Shown here: positions 1 through 4,391 of the stretch, one piece after another
How positions within the stretch are numbered: position 1 is the stretch's first letter
Layout: each line of letters begins with the position of its first letter
NCBI GenBank assembly: GCA_024683115.1
Contig: JAIKYM010000178.1
Span: forward strand, 1-5,162
DNA length: 5,162 bases
From: Bacilli bacterium
GTDB taxonomy: Bacteria; Bacillota_I; Bacilli_A; RF39; UBA660
Direction: 5' to 3'
Program-made: the position numbers and the translations under genes
The notes under the pieces: generated by a model
The model's input: the letters and a program-made list of their open reading frames with translations, nothing else
Told to the model about the DNA's origin: nothing
The model's database searches: none

Positions 1-28
1 GATTAAATTTTTATAATTATTATATAAT
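1..28 (+). promoter_or_regulatory. Probable promoter of the left-edge small RNA (-35 cut by window edge)
   Basis: A perfect -10 hexamer TATAAT lies at 23-28, which puts transcription start near G35, exactly where the 5' strand of the RNA's closing stem begins. The -35 box would fall at the window edge. Bases 1-4 are GATT, and the -35 box TTGATT is used by two other promoters here (242-247 and 2456-2461). If the two preceding bases are TT, this would be TTGATT with an 18-bp spacer. That part cannot be seen, so the promoter rests on the -10 box and its position. Confidence 0.5.
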
Positions 29-34
29 GTAATT

Positions 35-240
35 GAGGGTAATACCCGTGGGGAAAAGGTTGATATTTATTATTTAACAGCAATGATTTAACACAAAAAT
101 TCAACGAAAAAAACACAAAGATTAAACAACTGAACTAACAACAAGATTAAACTTTATATGTATTACGACAAGTATAAACATCAGATATTACAACGTGTTA
201 CCCTTTAAGGCTTAAGTATAACTTAAGTCTTTTTTTATTT
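35..240 (+). ncRNA. Putative structured small RNA of unknown family, about 200 nt
   Basis: No open reading frame of useful length occupies this stretch on either strand, yet it has the layout of an independent RNA gene: a TATAAT box just upstream, an 11-bp long-range stem and a terminator. The stem pairs 35-45 (GAGGGTAATAC) with 195-205 (GTGTTACCCTT), with one G-U pair at 43/197 and one at 35/205. The interior is A- and C-rich and weakly structured. Two small helices are possible: 59-63 with 101-105 (GTTGA/TCAAC), and inside it 69-74 with 82-87. A motif ATTWAAC occurs four times (72, 86, 121, 146). Size and closed ends recall 6S RNA, but the interior lacks the long imperfect duplex of 6S and no family-specific sequence is recognised. 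It could instead be a leader or attenuator whose readthrough enters the T-box unit, but a separate promoter follows at once. Function unknown. Confidence 0.45.
207..240 (+). terminator. Intrinsic terminator of the left-edge small RNA
   Basis: GGCTTAAGT (209-217) pairs with ACTTAAGTC (221-229) around a 3-base loop, with one G-U pair. The stem is extended by A207-A208 with T230-T231. It is followed by a T-rich tract through 240. The T-box promoter's -35 box starts two bases later, so this hairpin insulates the metG unit from transcription coming from the left. Confidence 0.8.
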
Positions 241-241
241 G

Positions 242-270
242 TTGATTATTATAAATCTTTGTGTTATATT
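242..270 (+). promoter_or_regulatory. Sigma-A-type promoter of the T-box/metG unit
   Basis: The -35 box is TTGATT (242-247), the spacer is 17 bp and the -10 box is TATATT (265-270), preceded by TG at 262-263 and one base, giving an extended -10. Predicted transcription start is near 277, a little before the 5' strand of T-box stem I. Confidence 0.7.
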
Positions 271-276
271 ATGGTT

Positions 277-480
277 GTTAAGCAATGAAGGAAAGAAGCT
301 AACGATGAAGCTTTTATAGAGAGTCCAGTTAGGTGAAAATGGATAAGTGAATAGTTGGTCGAATGGGTCTGGAGTTTAAATCGTATATACGCGTTAAGTA
401 TTAAAGGTGATTAATAAAATCATGAAGTAGGATGGTACCACGGGATTATCTCGTTCCTACGTCATGGTTTTTTATTTTTT
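277..480 (+). promoter_or_regulatory. T-box leader riboswitch, probably tRNA-Met responsive
   Basis: T-box leaders bind a tRNA by its anticodon and sense whether its 3' end is uncharged; uncharged tRNA favours readthrough into the downstream gene. Seen here: the stem I signature AGAGAGT (318-324); the distal arm CCA...TGG with an AGGTGAAAA-type loop (about 325-342); the specifier candidate ATG at 363-365 in CGAATGGG; a stem III hairpin TATTAA/TTAATA (399-404 with 411-416, loop AGGTGA); and the T-box sequence AGGATGGTACCACG (429-442), close to the family consensus AGGGTGGNACCGCG. The bulge TGGT (433-436) ends in T, predicting a tRNA with discriminator base A73, as in tRNA-Met. The specifier assignment comes from position and agrees with the downstream metG. 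The class is very secure; the exact specifier triplet is less so. Confidence 0.93.
416..480 (+). terminator. T-box terminator / antiterminator region before metG
   Basis: CATGAAGTAGGA (421-432) pairs with TCCTACGTCATG (455-466) with a single A/G mismatch. The stem can extend downward, T420 with G467 and A416-A419 with T468-T471. A T-rich tract runs to about 482. The T-box bulge TGGTACC (433-439) and an upper helix ACGGGA/TCTCGT (440-445 with 449-454) lie inside the same hairpin, so the antiterminator helices AGGA/TCCT and ACG/CGT share strands with the terminator. No second downstream copy of the AGGA-type strand, as in classical Bacillus leaders, is present. Confidence 0.75.
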
Positions 481-499
481 TTAGAAAGAAGGAATAAAA

Positions 500-2053
500 A
501 TGAATAAATTTTATATTTCAACAGCTATTGCATATGCTTCTGGTAAACCTCATATTGGTAATACTTATGAGATTGTTTTAGCTGATGCAATTGCTAGAAA
601 CAAAAGATTAGAAGGTTATGATGTTTACTTACAAACAGGTACAGATGAACATGGTGAAAAGATTCAAAACAAAGCAAAAGATAAAGGTATAACACCTCAA
701 CAATATGTTGATGAAGCAGCAGGTGAGATTAAACGTATCTGGGATTTAATGAATACTACTTATGATAAGTTTGTTAGAACTACAGATAAAGTACATGAAG
801 AAATAGTTCAACATATCTTTAAGAAGATGTATGAACAAGATGATATTTACCTAGATAAGTATGAAGGATGGTATTGTATACCTGATGAATCATTTTGGAC
901 TGAGTCACAAGTTGTTAAGAATGAAGATGGAGTAATGGTTTGTCCCGACTGTGGAAGACCAGTAGAAAAGAAGAGTGAAGAATCATACTTCTTTAGATTA
1001 TCTAAATATCAAAAACAACTAGAAGAATATATTGAATCTCATCCAGATTTCATTCAACCTGAATCAAGAAAGAATGAAATGTTAAATAATTTCATTAAAC
1101 CAGGCTTACAAGATTTATGTGTATCACGTACTGCATTTGACTGGGGTATTCCAGTAGATTTTGATCCTAAACATGTTGTATATGTTTGGTTAGATGCATT
1201 AACTAACTATATTACATTCTTAGGTTATGATGTAGATGGTGGTAATGAAAATTTCAAAAAATTTTGGCCAGCTGACTTACATTTAATTGGTAAAGATATT
1301 ATTAGATTCCATACTATTTATTGGCCATGTTTCTTATTCTCATTAGGTATTGAATTACCTAAGAAGGTATTTGGACATCCATGGTTAATCATGGCAGATG
1401 GTAAGATGTCTAAATCAATTGGTAATGTAGTATATGCTGATGATTTAGTTGCAAAATATGGTGTTGATGCTGTTAGATATTATTTCTTACATGAAATACC
1501 TTTCGCTAACGACGGAGTATTTACTGAAGATTTATTAGTTGAAAGAATAAATGGAGACTTAGCTAATATCTTAGGTAACTTAGTTAATAGAACTATATCA
1601 ATGAGTAATAAGTATTATGATGGAGTAGTTGAATCAACTGGTGTTACTGATACTATGGATCAAAATTTAAAAGATTTAGTTACAGGTCTAGGAGAAAAGG
1701 TACATAATCATATGGAAGAATATAGAATAGCTGATGCTATTGATGATATATTCGAAGTATTAAGAGCATCTAATAAATACATAGATGAAACTATGCCTTG
1801 GGCTTTAGCTAAAGAAGAAGATAAAAAAGACAGATTAAAAGAAGTTTTATATAACTTAATTGAATCAATTAGAGTATGTGCTGTATACTTACAAGCATTT
1901 TTACCTGAAACTGCAGAAAAGATTTTCAAACAAATTAATACTGATGTTACTACATATGAATCTACTAAAGAATTTGGTGGATATCCATCTGGTAATAAAG
2001 TAGGTACACCTGAAATCTTATTTGCCAGAATTGATACAACAAAAGAAAACTAG
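500..2053 (+). CDS. metG: Methionine--tRNA ligase (MetRS)
   Basis: Class I aminoacyl-tRNA synthetase that charges tRNA-Met with methionine in the cytoplasm, using ATP; it serves both initiation and elongation. The HIGH-type signature is HIGN at residues 18-21 and the KMSKS loop is at 302-306. The connective-polypeptide zinc-knuckle region carries C126 and the pair C148-x2-C151, but has D129 where four-Cys homologues have Cys. In the anticodon-binding helical domain, N360, R364 and W434 sit in the contexts of E. coli N391, R395 and W461. At 517 residues it ends after the anticodon-binding domain and lacks the C-terminal Trbp111/EMAP-like tRNA-binding module of the ~650-residue forms. GAAGGA at 488-493, 6 bases before the ATG, supports the start. 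Expression is probably controlled by the T-box just upstream. The TAG stop lies within the terminator stem. Confidence 0.97.
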   Translation: MNKFYISTAIAYASGKPHIGNTYEIVLADAIARNKRLEGYDVYLQTGTDEHGEKIQNKAKDKGITPQQYVDEAAGEIKRIWDLMNTTYDKFVRTTDKVHEEIVQHIFKKMYEQDDIYLDKYEGWYCIPDESFWTESQVVKNEDGVMVCPDCGRPVEKKSEESYFFRLSKYQKQLEEYIESHPDFIQPESRKNEMLNNFIKPGLQDLCVSRTAFDWGIPVDFDPKHVVYVWLDALTNYITFLGYDVDGGNENFKKFWPADLHLIGKDIIRFHTIYWPCFLFSLGIELPKKVFGHPWLIMADGKMSKSIGNVVYADDLVAKYGVDAVRYYFLHEIPFANDGVFTEDLLVERINGDLANILGNLVNRTISMSNKYYDGVVESTGVTDTMDQNLKDLVTGLGEKVHNHMEEYRIADAIDDIFEVLRASNKYIDETMPWALAKEEDKKDRLKEVLYNLIESIRVCAVYLQAFLPETAEKIFKQINTDVTTYESTKEFGGYPSGNKVGTPEILFARIDTTKEN

Positions 2054-2077
2054 GATTAACTCCTAGTTTTTTATTTT
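2046..2077. terminator. Bidirectional terminator shared by metG and the HIT gene
   Basis: AAAACTAGGA (2046-2055) pairs with TCCTAGTTTT (2061-2070) around a 5-base loop. On the plus strand a T-rich run continues to 2077. On the minus strand the complement of 2041-2049 gives a T-rich tail interrupted by one C. The metG TAG stop (2051-2053) lies in the stem, and the stop of the HIT gene (2073-2071) abuts it, so one 30-bp element should end both convergent transcripts. Confidence 0.85.
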
Positions 2078-2442
2078 GTTAGTTTTTCGTAAACTTCATC
2101 TATTGATAATCCTTTAGATGAGTTTAATCCATTAGGTAATATATGTAAGTGATAGTGTTTAACTACTTGGAATTTACCATAGTTGTTAATTAATACTAAA
2201 CCTTCAATATTATCTAACTTCTCATATATTAAATCCTTCATCTTTTTAGCAACATTATGAATATGTTTAATTGTTTCATCATCTAATTCAATAAAATCTT
2301 CAAAATGTTTCTTAGGTACAATTAACATATGTCCATCTGCATTTGGATTTGCATCCATAAATACATTAACAACATCGTCTTCATAAACAGTTTTAGCTGG
2401 TAGTTCACCATTAGCTAACTTACAAAAAATACAATCTTCCAT
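2071..2442 (-). CDS. HIT (histidine triad) family nucleotide-binding hydrolase
   Basis: HIT proteins of the HINT branch hydrolyse nucleoside phosphoramidates or adenylated adducts, usually as small cytoplasmic homodimers; the in vivo substrate here is unknown. The signature HYHLHIL gives the triad H96, H98 and H100 (numbering from the ATG at 2442). The N-terminal CIFC (residues 4-7) matches the metal-binding pair common in HINT proteins, and a DANPNADGHMLIVPKKH segment (30-46) is typical of the fold. At 123 residues it is of normal length. An in-frame TTG at 2454 would add four residues, but it coincides with the predicted transcription start and has no ribosome binding site. The ATG at 2442 has GGTGAT five to ten bases upstream, so it is preferred. 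The segment before the triad (GKFQVVKH) departs from the usual GQ-V-H pattern, and the Arg often found after the triad Pro is Asn. Convergent with metG, divergent from the GNAT gene. Confidence 0.92.
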   Translation of the reverse strand: MEDCIFCKLANGELPAKTVYEDDVVNVFMDANPNADGHMLIVPKKHFEDFIELDDETIKHIHNVAKKMKDLIYEKLDNIEGLVLINNYGKFQVVKHYHLHILPNGLNSSKGLSIDEVYEKLTK

Positions 2443-2455
2443 CTTTATCACCAAC

Positions 2456-2484
2456 TTGATTATAACACAAATATTTTGTATACT
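2456..2484 (+). promoter_or_regulatory. Sigma-A-type promoter of the GNAT gene
   Basis: TTGATT (2456-2461), a 17-bp spacer, then TATACT (2479-2484). The -35 box is identical to that of the T-box/metG promoter. Predicted start is near 2491, giving a leader of about 16-17 bases with GGGG at 2496-2499 as the likely ribosome binding site. The -35 box overlaps the -10 box of the opposite-facing HIT promoter. Confidence 0.7.
2459..2467 (-). promoter_or_regulatory. Extended -10 promoter of the HIT gene
   Basis: On the minus strand the sequence reads TGTTATAATC: a perfect TATAAT (2464-2459) preceded by TG and one base. The -35 position (2487-2482, TGTAGT) is a poor match, so the extended -10 is probably the main element. 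Predicted start near 2452 leaves a ~10-base leader made up almost entirely of the ribosome binding site GGTGAT. It shares bases 2459-2461 with the -35 box of the divergent GNAT promoter. Confidence 0.65.
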
Positions 2485-2507
2485 ACACCATTGTTGGGGC
2501 GATTAGT

Positions 2508-2960
2508 GTGGAAAATATAGATTTTGAAGATTATAGAACTTCTAATATAAGACATCGTACTATTATGATGAATCTAAATAATGATCCAGAAGTAGCAAGA
2601 TTCTTTTATGATTTTCATGGATATGTTATTAGTGCATTGACTAATAGATATTTAAATCAAAAAACAAGAGTACTTGTTGTATCTTTTGATGGTGAAGATG
2701 TTGGTATGATTTTTATTAATGATGTCATGGATAAAATAGAATTAGCTTATGCTATACTTCCTGATAAAAGAAAAAAGGGCTATGGACATAAGATGTTAGA
2801 ATACTTTGTAGAATATGTACGAACAATGTACGATGATACAGAAATATTCTTATCAATTAATCAAAAAAATATAGCATCTATTAAGACAGCATTAAGTGTT
2901 GGTTTTGTAAAAGCAGGTTCTATAATATATAAATATGATAAAAAGGGTTTATCAGTCTAG
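2508..2960 (+). CDS. GNAT family N-acetyltransferase
   Basis: GCN5-related acetyltransferases move an acetyl group from acetyl-CoA to an amine on a small molecule, peptide or protein N-terminus; the acceptor cannot be told here. The acetyl-CoA pyrophosphate-binding motif R/Q-x-x-G-x-G/A is R88-K-K-G91-Y-G93, after the usual beta strand (ELAYAILPDKR). A second core element follows at about 120-137 (NQKNIASIKTALSVGF), where Asn and the closing GF are typical. The 150-residue length is normal for a single GNAT domain, with no signal peptide or membrane segment. The start is GTG at 2508, supported by GGGG eight bases upstream and the absence of another in-frame start before the promoter. The TAG stop falls in the loop end of the terminator hairpin. 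It is transcribed alone. A RimJ/RimL-like or small-molecule acetyltransferase is possible; specificity is unknown. Confidence 0.88.
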   Translation: MENIDFEDYRTSNIRHRTIMMNLNNDPEVARFFYDFHGYVISALTNRYLNQKTRVLVVSFDGEDVGMIFINDVMDKIELAYAILPDKRKKGYGHKMLEYFVEYVRTMYDDTEIFLSINQKNIASIKTALSVGFVKAGSIIYKYDKKGLSV

Positions 2961-2974
2961 ATAAACCTTTTTTT
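2941..2974 (+). terminator. Intrinsic terminator of the GNAT gene
   Basis: GGTTTATC (2946-2953) pairs with GATAAACC (2960-2967) around a 6-base loop. The stem is extended by A-T pairs and one G-U pair (from 2941 with T's from 2968), and a run of seven T's follows to 2974. The coding sequence's last codons and its TAG stop (2958-2960) are part of the hairpin. Confidence 0.85.
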
Positions 2975-2986
2975 ATGTGCTATTAT
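2958..2986 (+). promoter_or_regulatory. Possible extended -10 promoter of the NlpC/P60 gene
   Basis: TGCTATTAT at 2978-2986 gives an extended -10 with hexamer TATTAT (2981-2986). A 17-bp spacer upstream lands on TAGATA (2958-2963), a weak -35 inside the preceding terminator's descending arm. Predicted start near 2993 would give a ~9-base leader, GGTGTTGAT, before the ATG at 3002. Readthrough from the GNAT gene is the alternative source of transcription. Confidence 0.5.
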
Positions 2987-3001
2987 ATATGTGGTGTTGA
3001 T

Positions 3002-4339
3002 ATGAAAAGGGTAAGAATAGCTTATATTATATTTGTTTTATATCTAATTATTTTACTTTTATCTGCTTCTAGAGGTTTATATTTTAAAGTGGATATAGCT
3101 AGAATAAATATTGATATGTCTCAAAAAGGAGACACTAAGCCAGTAGTAGTAGAGATAGCATATAATAATTTCTTTAAAACAGAATGTTCTCTAGATAATA
3201 CTAATTGGAAAGATGCAGAATTTGGTAGATGTTCATATGAATTACCAGAAGGTAATTATACTGTTTATGTTAAAAACGCCTTAAATGAAACATCTAAAGA
3301 ATTTAATCTATCAATAAATGAAATAAGAAGCTTTGATATAAATATAACTAAATGGTTCTTAGCTCCTGAAGAAACTTTAAAAATATTAAATAAAATGGAA
3401 TATGTAGGATTACCAGATTTAAGTTTAATTTATACATCTGATGATGAAAGTGTAGCCACTGTTGATTCAAATGGAGTTATAACAGGTGTTGGAAATGGTA
3501 CAACTAAAATACATGTTAAACCAATTGGATTTGATGAAAAAGTAGTTGAAATAACAACAACTGATATTATTCGTGCTCCAGAACTAGATGATACTAAACC
3601 TGTAGTTAAATGTGAACAATATACAGCTGAAGAAGCAGCTTTATTAGATGAAATACTTGCTACAAGAGTAGAACAAAGAGGAGTAGGTACTCGTGCAGCT
3701 TTACTTGAAGTAACACGTTTCATGACTTTAAATTTAAAGGTTAAAATTCCATATTTCTATGAACATGGAAGAATGAAACCATACTGGAAGAATGCTCGTA
3801 AAGTAGATGGAGAAGGTAGATGGTACCATAAGGGATTATATCTATCTAAAGATAAATATGATTTAATATCTCCAGAAAATGTAAAAGAGAAGAAAGCAAT
3901 GTGGGGATGTCCTTTAACTAACTATGATGATTCAGATGGTTGGGCTGTCGGAGCTAAAAAACCAAATGGATTAGATTGTTCAGGATTTGTATCTTTCTCA
4001 TTATATAATTCAGGACAAGATCCAGGGGACATTGGAGCAGGTATGGATCCAGAACTTATAAGTATGGATGACTTTGGTGAAAAACATACTTTAACTTATG
4101 AATTTGCAAACTCTGACAATTATAAAGTTGGAGATATGATTGGAAGAAATGGACATGTTGCTTTAATATCTGGTAAAGATGATGAAAACTTATATATATC
4201 TGAATCTTTACTTAAAGGAGTTAGAACAGTTACATATTCATATAAGAATAAGAATTCTAAATTATATACTAACTATGAATACATTGGTAATCTAGATAAT
4301 AGATATGTTGCCGATGGTGATTACACAGATATGTGGTAA
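3002..4339 (+). CDS. Membrane-anchored Ig-like / NlpC/P60 cysteine peptidase (putative peptidoglycan hydrolase)
   Basis: Predicted surface enzyme that cleaves peptide bonds in cell-wall stem peptides or cross-bridges, as C40-type NlpC/P60 enzymes do; substrate not shown. Domains (numbering from ATG 3002): a single hydrophobic helix at about 4-22 after a KR-containing start, acting as signal or anchor; a beta-rich domain at about 46-106 with C62 and C77 and a GNYTVYVKNA strand, resembling carbohydrate-associated Ig-like modules; a BIG2-like repeat at about 116-186 with VATVDSNGVITGV; a helical linker at about 208-251; and the catalytic domain at about 316-432. The catalytic Cys is C326 in DCSGFV and the catalytic His is H385 in GHVALI; the third residue may be E401. 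An in-frame ATG at 2975 lies against the preceding terminator's T-run without a ribosome binding site, while ATG 3002 has GGTG five bases upstream. 445 residues. Confidence 0.85.
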   Translation: MKRVRIAYIIFVLYLIILLLSASRGLYFKVDIARINIDMSQKGDTKPVVVEIAYNNFFKTECSLDNTNWKDAEFGRCSYELPEGNYTVYVKNALNETSKEFNLSINEIRSFDINITKWFLAPEETLKILNKMEYVGLPDLSLIYTSDDESVATVDSNGVITGVGNGTTKIHVKPIGFDEKVVEITTTDIIRAPELDDTKPVVKCEQYTAEEAALLDEILATRVEQRGVGTRAALLEVTRFMTLNLKVKIPYFYEHGRMKPYWKNARKVDGEGRWYHKGLYLSKDKYDLISPENVKEKKAMWGCPLTNYDDSDGWAVGAKKPNGLDCSGFVSFSLYNSGQDPGDIGAGMDPELISMDDFGEKHTLTYEFANSDNYKVGDMIGRNGHVALISGKDDENLYISESLLKGVRTVTYSYKNKNSKLYTNYEYIGNLDNRYVADGDYTDMW

Positions 4340-4364
4340 AAGAATGATTTTTCATTCTTTTTTT
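4338..4364 (+). terminator. Intrinsic terminator of the NlpC/P60 gene
   Basis: AGAATGA (4341-4347) pairs with TCATTCT (4352-4358) around TTTT, extended by A338x-type A-T pairs (A4338-A4340 with T4359-T4361), and followed by T's to 4364. The TAA stop (4337-4339) runs into the base of the stem. Confidence 0.8.
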
Positions 4365-4372
4365 GTTATAAT
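4344..4372 (+). promoter_or_regulatory. Promoter of the HTH-repeat gene, embedded in the preceding terminator
   Basis: TATAAT (4367-4372) is preceded by TG at 4364-4365 and one base, a full extended -10. A 17-bp spacer upstream gives ATGATT (4344-4349), one base off the TTGATT box used elsewhere in the window, and it lies inside the terminator stem. Predicted start near 4379 leaves a ~13-base leader consisting of AGGTGAT plus a 4-base spacer. Confidence 0.7.
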
Positions 4373-4391
4373 ACAAAACTAGGTGATTTAT

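Noticed and set aside
72..153. CRISPR-like repeats from ATTWAAC copies
   Set aside because: The units are only 7-10 bases, unevenly spaced (14, 35, 25) and in A/T-rich sequence; no spacer-repeat regularity and no cas genes.
120..185. Short minus-strand frame of about 20 hydrophobic codons (ATG near 180)
   Set aside because: No ribosome binding site or promoter, Val/Ile-rich only because the plus strand is rich in A and AAC. The region is better explained as an RNA gene.
35..240. Assignment of the left-edge RNA as 6S, tmRNA, SRP RNA or RNase P RNA
   Set aside because: It is too short for tmRNA or RNase P RNA, has no tRNA-like end or tag frame, lacks the SRP GNRA-domain pattern, and has no long bulged duplex as in 6S. 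It is left as unknown.
1708..1929. Minus-strand open frame of 73 codons inside metG
   Set aside because: It lies wholly opposite the conserved anticodon-binding domain of metG, has Ser/Leu-rich shadow composition, and shows no recognisable motif or promoter.
2443..2454. TTG start (four extra residues) for the HIT protein
   Set aside because: The TTG overlaps the predicted transcription start and lacks a ribosome binding site; the bases coding those residues are themselves the GGTGAT site for the ATG at 2442.
2975..3001. Nine-residue N-terminal extension of the NlpC/P60 protein from an upstream ATG
   Set aside because: That ATG directly follows the T-run of the preceding terminator, lies upstream of the proposed transcription start and has no ribosome binding site. 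The ATG at 3002 has one and gives a better signal-anchor N-terminus.
3430..3723. Minus-strand open frame of 97 codons inside the NlpC/P60 gene
   Set aside because: Its Ser/Val/Thr-rich translation is the complement of the Ig-like and linker coding sequence. No domain is visible and the plus-strand gene explains the region.
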